Shown piece after piece: positions 1 through 6,087 of a stretch of 6,655 bases of DNA. Under the pieces are notes generated by a model. That model saw only the letters and a program-made list of their open reading frames with translations, did no database searches and was not told the origin of the DNA. Origin of the DNA: Caldifarciminota bacterium UBA3073 (GTDB lineage: Bacteria; Hydrothermota; UBA3073); the NCBI GenBank assembly GCA_002366725.1, contig DFBT01000036.1, forward strand, positions 221 through 6,875, in the 5' to 3' direction. Every line of letters begins with the position of its first letter. Within the stretch, counting starts at the first letter, position 1. The position numbers and the translations under genes were made by a program.

Positions 1-20
1 ATCCCTCGCAATGACATTAC
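1..20. repeat. Possible edge fragment of a dispersed repeat
   Basis: The reverse complement of positions 2-15 reads GTCATTGCGAGGGA, which resembles the start of a short intergenic repeat that recurs in many bacterial and metagenomic genomes. Only this edge is in the window, so neither its length nor its copy number can be judged. The resemblance is from memory, not from a search. Confidence 0.3.
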
Positions 21-62
21 TCCTTGCAACCACAATAATAAAAAAATCATGGGTGATCTGCG

Positions 63-132
63 TTTACCCCGTTAAATAGAACTGTTTCAAGAACGCTCTG
101 ATATTTCTCGTTACATTATTTAACGGGGTGAA
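63..132. repeat. Inverted repeat with 13-bp perfect arms
   Basis: ACCCCGTTAAATA at 66-78 is exactly complementary in reverse to TATTTAACGGGGT at 117-129. With one G:T wobble the arms extend to 63-78 and 117-132, around a loop of 38 bases. No T run follows, so it is not a standard terminator. It contains no ORF of note. It could be a small non-autonomous (MITE-like) element, a structured RNA or a protein-binding dyad. I do not recognise the family. Confidence 0.6.
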
Positions 133-135
133 TCT

Positions 136-184
136 GTCCCGCTATCTTCGGGATCCCGCCAAAGGCGGGACGTCCAATTTTTTT
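136..184 (+). repeat. GC-rich hairpin followed by a T7 run
   Basis: TCCCGCC (154-160) and GGCGGGA (164-170) form a perfect 7-bp stem with an AAA loop. An alternative partner, GTCCCGC (136-142), can pair with GCGGGAC (165-171), and CGGGATCCCG (149-158) is a 10-bp palindrome, so two mutually exclusive folds exist. A T7 run follows at 178-184, seven bases after the stem. That is further than in a typical intrinsic terminator, but the site may still end a transcript entering from the left. It lies immediately upstream of the -35 box of the regulator gene. Confidence 0.5.
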
Positions 185-185
185 C

Positions 186-214
186 TTGACATTTCCATCA
201 TTTTATACTATAAT
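186..214 (+). promoter_or_regulatory. Perfect-consensus sigma-70 promoter for the regulator gene
   Basis: TTGACA at 186-191 and TATAAT at 209-214 are both exact consensus hexamers, separated by the optimal 17 bp. The predicted start point is near 221, about 75 bases before the ATG at 296. This implies housekeeping transcription of the large regulator, with control mainly after transcription or at the protein level. No operator is evident apart from the hairpin ending just before the -35 box. Confidence 0.85.
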
Positions 215-225
215 GTTATTGTAAT

Positions 226-306
226 ATGAAAGGAGCAATTAAATCGTACCATGATTATGATCAAACAACCCCCAAAAAATTGGTAATAATGCCCGATGAT
301 CATTAA
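226..306 (+). promoter_or_regulatory. Leader with ribosome binding site and upstream mini-ORFs
   Basis: A strong AAAGGAG (229-235) lies about 60 bases before the regulator ATG, too far to serve it directly. Two mini-ORFs occupy the gap. ATG 251 opens an 11-codon ORF (MIMIKQPPKNW) in the regulator frame, which ends in tandem TAA TAA at 284-289, six bases before ATG 296; its distance from the Shine-Dalgarno (15 bases) is long. ATG 226 opens a 26-codon ORF ending at 306, so it overlaps the regulator start. The regulator ATG has no clear Shine-Dalgarno of its own, so coupling or reinitiation from one of these ORFs is plausible. Neither peptide is recognised. Confidence 0.35.
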
Positions 307-3300
307 TCGTTATAAAATACTTAAGAAACTCGGCCCGGGTGGGATGAGCGATGTCTACAAAGTTCTCGATACACAAACCAATACCTGCCTTGCACTCAAA
401 ACCTCCCCCCACAAGCACATCAAGAATGAATTTCTAACACTCTCAAAGCTTCGTCATCCAAATGTCGTAAAAGTCTATGATTACGGAGTTACGGAGCGCA
501 ACGACCGCGTCGTTGCAGCTGTGAAGAGGACACAGCACCCCAAACAATACTTCTTCACCATGGAATACATCGAGGGCGGAAATTTCTATAACCTGTTTAG
601 AGATAGTTTACCCAAAACCAAAGCCGAGTATCAGCTTATCTACTCCATATTACTCCAGATCTGTGATGCACTCGGGTTCGTTCATTTCCACAGACTCGTC
701 CACTGCGATATAAAACCCAGCAATATACTGATAGATTTCTCCGAGACCGGGAAACCCAGAACTGTTATAACAGACTTCGGACTCATAGAGAAAGAGACAG
801 CCCAAAAGCTAAAAGGCACCCTCCAGTACATTGCGCCCGAGGTTCTCAGGGGCGAGAGAATCGATCGGGGTGCAGACCTCTACTCCCTGGGAGTAACCGT
901 CTACCAGATACTGACACATCATCTACCCTTCGAGGGTAATAATGCCCTCACACTTATCAAGCAACATACAAGAGGTGAAATAAAACCCCCGAGGGAATAC
1001 AACCCCGCTGTACCGAGGAAACTAAACGATATCACCCTGGATCTTTTAGAGCCAAAAACCAAAAGAAAAACCAAATCCATAGACGATCTTCTAAAAATTT
1101 TTCCTCAAATTTCGGGGAAACCTCATTTACCCACCCTCTTCATATCTCCACTGATAGGCAGGCAAAAGGAACTATCCACGCTTAAAAATACCTGGCGGGA
1201 GGTTAAAACAGGCGAGGGTAGAGTTATCTCAATATACGGTGAAAATGGAATGGGTAAAACGAGACTCCTGCAGGAGTTTAAGCCGTATGCCCAAACCGAG
1301 GGGGCAGTCGTAAAAGAATTCGATTCGATAAGGGGCTTTCTAAAAACTTTCACAGATATTATCGGCGAAAGATCAACCGAGGGAACGGAGCTGAACCTGT
1401 TTGATAAAATAGCAACCAGACTTCTCGTTGAAGCGAAAAAATCACCGTTGCTTCTCGTTGTCGAGGACCTTCAGTTGCAAAAAAAGCCCGCGCTCAATTT
1501 AATGGAGTATCTCATAAGGTCTATCGAATCTGCCCCAATTCTTTTAATCATAACTTCTTCGGATCCAAAACTCATCGGTGTAGATATTCAATCCATAGAA
1601 TATTTTAAGCACATTAATCTTACACCACTCAGCCCGCGCAATACCGCAACTCTGGTCAAGGCAATGCTTTTAACGGGAGATGAAATAAAAGATATTGGGA
1701 CTCTAATATATGCCCATACAGAAGGAAATCCCTTCCTCATCACGACATTAACACGGGGACTGGTAGAAAAAAGAATTCTTGAGAAAAGCGATGGAAGGTG
1801 GACCTTATCGGGCGATAAACTAAAAACTTATAGGGTACCAAAGGACATCAAAGACTTTGTGATACCCACATTAAAGGGATTGAGTGAGTATGAGTTTGAG
1901 CTGTTAAAAATCGGTGCGCTTCTCCAAAAAAACTTTACACGCCCCATTCTAAAGGGTCTAATCCGGGTAAAATTGCAGACTCTCTACAACCTCCAGGAAA
2001 AAGGCGTTATCATGGAAAATCCAGCCGGTAATTACTCTTTCACTCATCAAATGGTCTCCGATGTGATTCGAAAGAATATTCCCATCGGTGAAAGCGCTCA
2101 ACTTCATAGAAAAATAGCGGGGGAATTGGAATACCGGTTCCAGCAACACCTTGAGAGAATAGCTCCCGATCTCACCTATCACTATCTGCGGGCAAATGAA
2201 ACTGCCAAAGCATACAAATTTGCTCTCATATCCGGAGAAATGGCTAAAAACACATTGGCAAATACAGAAGCTGCGGAATACTTTGAATGTGCACTATCTC
2301 TTGTCGATAAATTGGGAGGCAAGAAAAAGAAATTTATTCTCTATGAGACCCTCGGCGATCTCTATCACGATTTGAGCAAATATCGGGATGCTCTCACAAG
2401 ATATGAATCCGCCCTTTCCCTTGCAACAAGGGATTCCTCCACAAGAATTTACAGAAAAATAGGAGTAGTATACAGAGACCAGCAAAAATTTGACAAGGCG
2501 CTGGATTACTTTCAAAAGGGGTTCGAGATATCCACGAAAGATGCCTCTCAGAAGGTCCTTCTCCTCAGCGACATTGGGTGGATTCACATGTGCCTTGGAG
2601 ACTTCAAAAAATCTCTATCCCATTCTCAAAAAGCCATCGAAATGGCAGAAGAACACGATGACCAATTTGGCTTGAGTTATGCCCACAGTACCCTCGGAGC
2701 AGCCTACCTTCACAGGGGAGATTACGATACAGCAAGTAAATATTACAAAGAAGCCTTAGGAATTGCTCGAAGGATGCATAATGAGAATCTGGCCAGTTCT
2801 GCCTCATATAATCTTGGGCAAATCTTTTGGAAAACGGGAAAACCAAGGGAGGCAAGGGAACTTTACAAAAAAAGTCTTAAAATCGCAGAGAAAGAGAGAA
2901 ATTCCCCTCGCATCGCACTCTATCATAACGCGCTTGGAATCCTCGCTCAAGAGCAGGGTGATTTTGATAACGCACGGAAACATTATACATCGGCTCTCAC
3001 CATATTCAAAAGAATGGGAGACAAACGAAGAACAGCCGCCATCCATGTCAACCTGGGTGTCGTGCACGAAGAGAAGGGCAATTTGAATGCCGCTATCCAT
3101 AACTATGATATAGCCCTTTCAATATCTCGGCAACTAAAAGATAATGCCTTAACTGCGAGAATATACAACAATCTCGGTAATCTATACAAAGAAACGGGTA
3201 ATTTAACAAAAGCAATCAAGAACCTCAAAGGGTCACTCAAAATTATAAAGCGAAGCCCGAATTGGAAAGATTTGGCGTTTACCCTGCACAATATTGGTAC

Positions 3301-5368
3301 AGTTTATATGCTCCAGGGCAAGATGGATGAGGCTTTGAGATTCCTCCGCCGAAGTTATCGTTTCCATCGGGAACAAGAATCAAAGAAGGGAATGGCAGAG
3401 GTGTGCCCTACTTTAGCTGAATATTACTTGCTTGCCGGTAACATCTCAACCGCCGAGGACTACTGCCTGAAGGGGATTAAACTGTGTGAAGAAATCAACG
3501 ATCATCTGCATCTCGGTATTACCCAAAGGGTACTTGGCACCGTTTACTCCAGGAAAGGAGAAATAGATAAGGCACTCAGCTCTTATGCTGAATCCGCAGA
3601 GACCCTGGAAGGGTTGAAGGCGGAATATGAATGCGGTAAAACCTTCCTTGTTGCCGGAGAAGAGATATTCTCTATCAGGAAAAAAATAGGTAGAAAATTC
3701 TGGCGAGAGGGGCTCCTCGACCAGACCATTGCCGGGCTGAAACGAGCGGAGCAAATATTCAAAAGTCTGAATGCAAAAGCAGATTTGAAGAGAGTAAATT
3801 CCCTGATTTCGAAACTCGAAAAATATTCACCCTTGCTCCTTGAGCCCATTCCCGGAGAAGATAAGAGACTTAAGGCACTTTACAGAATGAGCCAAATAGT
3901 AAACTCGACAATGGGGATAGATAAACTGCTCGAAAGGATACTGGATCTCGTCATCGAAATTATGGGTGCTGAAAGAGGATTCATACTACTGAGAGAGGGG
4001 AACGAACTTAAACCAAAAACCGCCAGAAATATGGATAAACAATCGATAGCCGATATGTCGGACTTTTCGAGGACCATAGTAGAAAATGTCGAAAAGAAGG
4101 GAGAACTGATAATCACAGCCAATGCTCAAGCAGAACCGAGATTTAAAGATAGGAGGAGTGTAGCTAAATTCAAGCTCCTCTCGATTATGTGCGTTCCCTT
4201 CAGAATTAAAAATCGCATCGTTGGCGCTATCTATATCGATGACAGAAGAAGAAAGGATGCATTCACCTCCGAAGACCTTGAATTCCTGCAAGCCTTTTGT
4301 GACCAGGCTGCCATAGCCCTCGAAAATGCCAGGTTAATGGGAGAACTAAAAACCGCCAACAAACTACTCGAACTCGAGAATATCGACATGAAAGACCAAA
4401 TTGCCCACCTGAGAACAGCCGTGGAAGAGAGATATAGCTTTGGTAACCTGATTGGTAAAAGTAAGCCAATGCAAAAGGTATACAATGACCTTGAAAAAAT
4501 CATCAAGTACGACTCCCCCGTGATAATTGAGGGTGAGACGGGAACGGGCAAGGAGATCGTTGCCAATATCATCCACTATAATGGACCCAGAAAGGACAGG
4601 AATTTCATCATCGTTAATTCAAGTGCTATCCCGGAGGATCTCATTGAATCAGAACTGTTTGGCCATGTGGAAGGGGCATTCACTGGTGCTACCCAGGACA
4701 AGCAGGGACTCTTCGAAATAGCGGATGGTGGAACTATCTTCTTCGATGAAATTGCCGAACTCGACCAAAATCTCCAGGTGAAACTTCTGAGAGTGCTTCA
4801 GGACGGGGAACTCCGAAGAGTTGGAGCCACAAAAAGTAGAAAGGTCAATGTGAGAGTCATGGTGGCAACCAACAGGGATTTGCAAAGGCAGGTAAAACGG
4901 GGGAAATTCAGGCGGGATCTCTACTACAGGTTAAATGTAATGTCAATCAAGTTGCCCCCCCTGAGAAAAAGAAAAGAAGATATCCCACTTCTTACAGCAT
5001 ATATACTGCGCAAATTCAGAAAGAAACTCAGCAAGGATGTAACCGGCTTTACGCCAGAAGCCCTTTACGCCCTTCAGAACTACCACTGGTCGGGCAATGT
5101 GAGAGAACTCGAGAATGTCATAGAGAGGGCTATCGTTATGGCAGAGGGTAAGAAAATCACCGAGAAAGATCTACCAAAACCATTAACACTCACAAAATCC
5201 GGCGGAAAAGAAGAGGAAATCTCCTTTCCCGGTAGCCTCGCCGATGTGGAAAAGAGATACATCCTTGCCGCACTCAAGGCATCTGATGGCAACAAGGTGA
5301 AGGCGGCAAAGATACTCGGTGTATCGAGACCGGCCCTCGACAGAAAGATAAAAAAACACGGCTTATGA
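296..5368 (+). CDS. Fused Ser/Thr kinase - STAND ATPase - TPR - GAF - sigma-54 activator with Fis-type HTH
   Basis: A 1690-aa cytoplasmic one-protein signalling chain; I see no signal peptide or membrane segment. (1) Hanks kinase, ~5-270: Gly loop GPGGMSDVYK (13-22), K35, E45, HCDIKPSN (136-143, Cys in place of the HRD Arg), DFG 160-162, APE 180-182, D194. It looks active, of non-RD type. (2) AAA_16/STAND ATPase from IGRQKEL (287-293): Walker A GENGMGKT (315-322), Walker B LLLVVED (385-391), then a helical arm. (3) About eleven ~40-residue TPR units, ~660-1180. (4) GAF, ~1192-1347, then a likely coiled-coil linker. (5) Sigma-54 AAA+ domain, ~1384-1615: GETGTGKE (1413-1420), GAFTGA (1460-1465), FFDE (1482-1485), ATNRDL (1524-1529), DLYYRLNV (1541-1548), GNVRELE (1600-1606). 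(6) Fis-type HTH, ~1649-1690. An in-frame TAA at 287-289 and kinase homology from residue 4 support ATG 296. Ligand and phosphorylation target are unknown. It resembles cyanobacterial HstK proteins (kinase-ATPase-GAF-histidine kinase) with a different output. Confidence 0.95.
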   Translation: MIINRYKILKKLGPGGMSDVYKVLDTQTNTCLALKTSPHKHIKNEFLTLSKLRHPNVVKVYDYGVTERNDRVVAAVKRTQHPKQYFFTMEYIEGGNFYNLFRDSLPKTKAEYQLIYSILLQICDALGFVHFHRLVHCDIKPSNILIDFSETGKPRTVITDFGLIEKETAQKLKGTLQYIAPEVLRGERIDRGADLYSLGVTVYQILTHHLPFEGNNALTLIKQHTRGEIKPPREYNPAVPRKLNDITLDLLEPKTKRKTKSIDDLLKIFPQISGKPHLPTLFISPLIGRQKELSTLKNTWREVKTGEGRVISIYGENGMGKTRLLQEFKPYAQTEGAVVKEFDSIRGFLKTFTDIIGERSTEGTELNLFDKIATRLLVEAKKSPLLLVVEDLQLQKKPALNLMEYLIRSIESAPILLIITSSDPKLIGVDIQSIEYFKHINLTPLSPRNTATLVKAMLLTGDEIKDIGTLIYAHTEGNPFLITTLTRGLVEKRILEKSDGRWTLSGDKLKTYRVPKDIKDFVIPTLKGLSEYEFELLKIGALLQKNFTRPILKGLIRVKLQTLYNLQEKGVIMENPAGNYSFTHQMVSDVIRKNIPIGESAQLHRKIAGELEYRFQQHLERIAPDLTYHYLRANETAKAYKFALISGEMAKNTLANTEAAEYFECALSLVDKLGGKKKKFILYETLGDLYHDLSKYRDALTRYESALSLATRDSSTRIYRKIGVVYRDQQKFDKALDYFQKGFEISTKDASQKVLLLSDIGWIHMCLGDFKKSLSHSQKAIEMAEEHDDQFGLSYAHSTLGAAYLHRGDYDTASKYYKEALGIARRMHNENLASSASYNLGQIFWKTGKPREARELYKKSLKIAEKERNSPRIALYHNALGILAQEQGDFDNARKHYTSALTIFKRMGDKRRTAAIHVNLGVVHEEKGNLNAAIHNYDIALSISRQLKDNALTARIYNNLGNLYKETGNLTKAIKNLKGSLKIIKRSPNWKDLAFTLHNIGTVYMLQGKMDEALRFLRRSYRFHREQESKKGMAEVCPTLAEYYLLAGNISTAEDYCLKGIKLCEEINDHLHLGITQRVLGTVYSRKGEIDKALSSYAESAETLEGLKAEYECGKTFLVAGEEIFSIRKKIGRKFWREGLLDQTIAGLKRAEQIFKSLNAKADLKRVNSLISKLEKYSPLLLEPIPGEDKRLKALYRMSQIVNSTMGIDKLLERILDLVIEIMGAERGFILLREGNELKPKTARNMDKQSIADMSDFSRTIVENVEKKGELIITANAQAEPRFKDRRSVAKFKLLSIMCVPFRIKNRIVGAIYIDDRRRKDAFTSEDLEFLQAFCDQAAIALENARLMGELKTANKLLELENIDMKDQIAHLRTAVEERYSFGNLIGKSKPMQKVYNDLEKIIKYDSPVIIEGETGTGKEIVANIIHYNGPRKDRNFIIVNSSAIPEDLIESELFGHVEGAFTGATQDKQGLFEIADGGTIFFDEIAELDQNLQVKLLRVLQDGELRRVGATKSRKVNVRVMVATNRDLQRQVKRGKFRRDLYYRLNVMSIKLPPLRKRKEDIPLLTAYILRKFRKKLSKDVTGFTPEALYALQNYHWSGNVRELENVIERAIVMAEGKKITEKDLPKPLTLTKSGGKEEEISFPGSLADVEKRYILAALKASDGNKVKAAKILGVSRPALDRKIKKHGL

Positions 5369-5580
5369 CAAATGCTATGAGCACCCACCCTTCAGGGCAA
5401 TTCCTTGCAAGTGGTTGAACAACGGCGACTTATGCTAATTCATTATAATTTGCAATTCGGGAGTGTAACATTTTTTGCTTTTTTTTGGGGGGGTGTTGCC
5501 ATTTTTTTTCTTCGGAAATTTTTCTCCCAAGTCGCTGCGAAATCACAACTTACAGAAATTCAACCAGAAAATTGGTGTCG

Positions 5581-5609
5581 AAAAAGTGTAACGAATCGTT
5601 ACACTTTTT
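5581..5609. repeat. Palindrome copy 1 (13-bp arms, AAT spacer)
   Basis: AAAAAGTGTAACG (5581-5593) and CGTTACACTTTTT (5597-5609) are perfect reverse complements around AAT. The centre is at 5595, about 275 bp before the predicted sigma-54 start point. Two readings are possible: a bidirectional intrinsic terminator (A run, stem, T run), which would end the regulator transcript about 210 bases after its stop codon, or a distal activator-binding site. Confidence 0.8.
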
Positions 5610-5702
5610 GGGGCATTTTGGGCACCTTCTCCTCGGGGCGGATTTTTATCAAGTCCTTATAAAATCGTTACTTGCGAAAATTCGTTGAAATTGGCGATTT
5701 TC

Positions 5703-5728
5703 AAAAGTGTAATGAAACGTTACACTTT
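5703..5728. repeat. Palindrome copy 2 (one wobble, AAA spacer)
   Basis: AAAGTGTAATG (5704-5714) pairs with CGTTACACTTT (5718-5728) with a single T:G wobble. The centre is 5716, 31 bp (about three helical turns) from copy 3 and about 154 bp before the predicted start point. The whole copy is also the reverse complement of copy 3 at 25 of 26 positions (5703-5728 against 5735-5760), so copies 2 and 3 together could extrude one long cruciform. Confidence 0.75.
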
Positions 5729-5732
5729 CGAA

Positions 5733-5761
5733 AAAAAGTGTAACGTTTCGTTACACTTTTT
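5733..5761. repeat. Palindrome copy 3 (13-bp arms, TTT spacer)
   Basis: AAAAAGTGTAACG (5733-5745) and CGTTACACTTTTT (5749-5761) are perfect arms, identical to those of copy 1, around TTT instead of AAT. The arms being identical while the spacer varies suggests that the arms are what is conserved. The centre is 5747, about 123 bp before the predicted sigma-54 start point, inside the usual range for enhancer-binding-protein sites. Confidence 0.8.
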
Positions 5762-5842
5762 GATGGATAAAAATAACGGTTTTCCGGTGCAATTTCTCGC
5801 AAATTCTTGTCAGTTCGGGCATTGTGAATATTTTCACTTTTG

Positions 5843-5859
5843 CTGACACGCTTTTTGCT
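5843..5859 (+). promoter_or_regulatory. Candidate sigma-54 (-24/-12) promoter of the peptide gene
   Basis: CTGACACGCTTTTTGCT matches the sigma-54 consensus YTGGCACG-N4-TTGCW at every defined base except the second G of the -24 GG doublet, which is A (5846). The 12-base distance from the first G to the GC element is exact. The predicted start point is 5870, leaving a 19-base leader that keeps the Shine-Dalgarno intact. The same bases also give a sigma-70-like CTGACA-N17-CATAGT, but that would start near 5878, inside the Shine-Dalgarno. The mismatch is at a strongly conserved base, hence moderate confidence. Confidence 0.5.
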
Positions 5860-5872
5860 CTTAAACATAGTG

Positions 5873-5883
5873 AAAGGAGGTGA
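5873..5883 (+). promoter_or_regulatory. Very strong Shine-Dalgarno of the peptide gene
   Basis: AAAGGAGGTGA is complementary to the 16S rRNA 3' end over its full length, with eight bases between GGAGG and ATG 5889. It decides the start of a gene too short to stand out by length and argues that the gene is translated at high level. Confidence 0.85.
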
Positions 5884-5888
5884 GACGA

Positions 5889-6038
5889 ATGAGTAGACTT
5901 CTGAGGAAGTTGTGGGTGGTGGGAATAGCAATCATAATTGCCCTATCGACGGCTACCGTGGCATTTGGTAGAGGTAACATGCCACAGCCGGTCGATCCAG
6001 AGCCGCCACCACCGCCGGCCAGTATGGGAGGTGGATGA
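5889..6038 (+). CDS. Tiny exported proline-rich peptide (49 aa)
   Basis: This is a 49-codon ORF, ATG to TGA, behind an ideal ribosome binding site. Residues 3-7 (RLLRK) form a basic n-region and residues 8-26 an uninterrupted hydrophobic helix (WVVGIAIIIALSTATVAF), as in a Sec signal peptide. Cleavage may fall after VA or FG, near residues 25-27. It would leave roughly 22-24 residues ending PVDPEPPPPPASMGGG, rich in proline and closed by three glycines. There is no cysteine, so it is not a lipoprotein; an uncleaved membrane-anchored peptide is the alternative. I do not recognise a family. It lies downstream of the sigma-54 activator gene, behind a candidate sigma-54 promoter, and 49 bases before the next co-directional gene. 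Possible roles are a secreted signal, an envelope-stress reporter or a small membrane regulator; none is shown by the sequence. Confidence 0.8.
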   Translation: MSRLLRKLWVVGIAIIIALSTATVAFGRGNMPQPVDPEPPPPPASMGGG

Positions 6039-6087
6039 AGCGTTCCTCCCTTTGTATCTTTTGTCATCTGAGACCTGGAGATGTATT

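Larger units (their letters stand above)
5369..5888. other. AT-rich regulatory spacer without a convincing gene
   Basis: This 520-base spacer separates the regulator from the peptide gene. It has long homopolymers: T8 at 5479-5486, G7 at 5487-5493 and T8 at 5502-5509. It carries three copies of one palindrome, a half-copy (AGTGTAAC, 5462-5469) and a degenerate half (CGTTAC, 5666-5671). A lone TATAAT at 5444-5449 has no -35 box at proper spacing. GTGAA/TTCAC (5824-5828/5833-5837) is a small dyad just upstream of the -24/-12 element. The open frames crossing it have low-complexity, repeat-derived translations and no ribosome binding sites. No obvious terminator directly follows the regulator stop codon. 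Confidence 0.7.

Noticed and set aside
3534..3549. TTGGCACC inside the regulator gene as a -24 box
   Set aside because: There is no GC at the required -12 distance; it is coding sequence within a TPR unit.
5405..5662. 85-codon open frame on the + strand in the AT-rich spacer
   Set aside because: It opens at TTG with no ribosome binding site, runs through T and G homopolymers and palindrome copy 1, and its translation is low-complexity; chance open frame.
5581..5761. CRISPR-like array from the repeated palindromes
   Set aside because: Only three copies, with unequal gaps (93 bases and 4 bases between units) and no regular spacers or cas genes.
5784..5802. CCGGTGC...TCGC as an alternative sigma-54 promoter
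   Set aside because: The -24 half matches poorly and the GG-to-GC spacing is one base too long, which sigma-54 does not tolerate well.
5807..5834. TTGTCA-N16-TATTTT as a sigma-70 promoter for the peptide gene
   Set aside because: The -10 box matches only four of six bases in an AT-rich stretch where such matches are common; kept only as a weak alternative to the -24/-12 element.
5701..5931. 76-codon open frame on the - strand across the palindromes
   Set aside because: The translation is generated by palindrome copies and the antisense of the peptide gene start; no ribosome binding site or recognisable domain.
5938..6087. N-terminal extension of the 117-aa protein to ATG 5938
   Set aside because: It lies over the peptide gene in another frame, has no Shine-Dalgarno and an unnatural composition; ATG 6088 has GGAG seven bases upstream.
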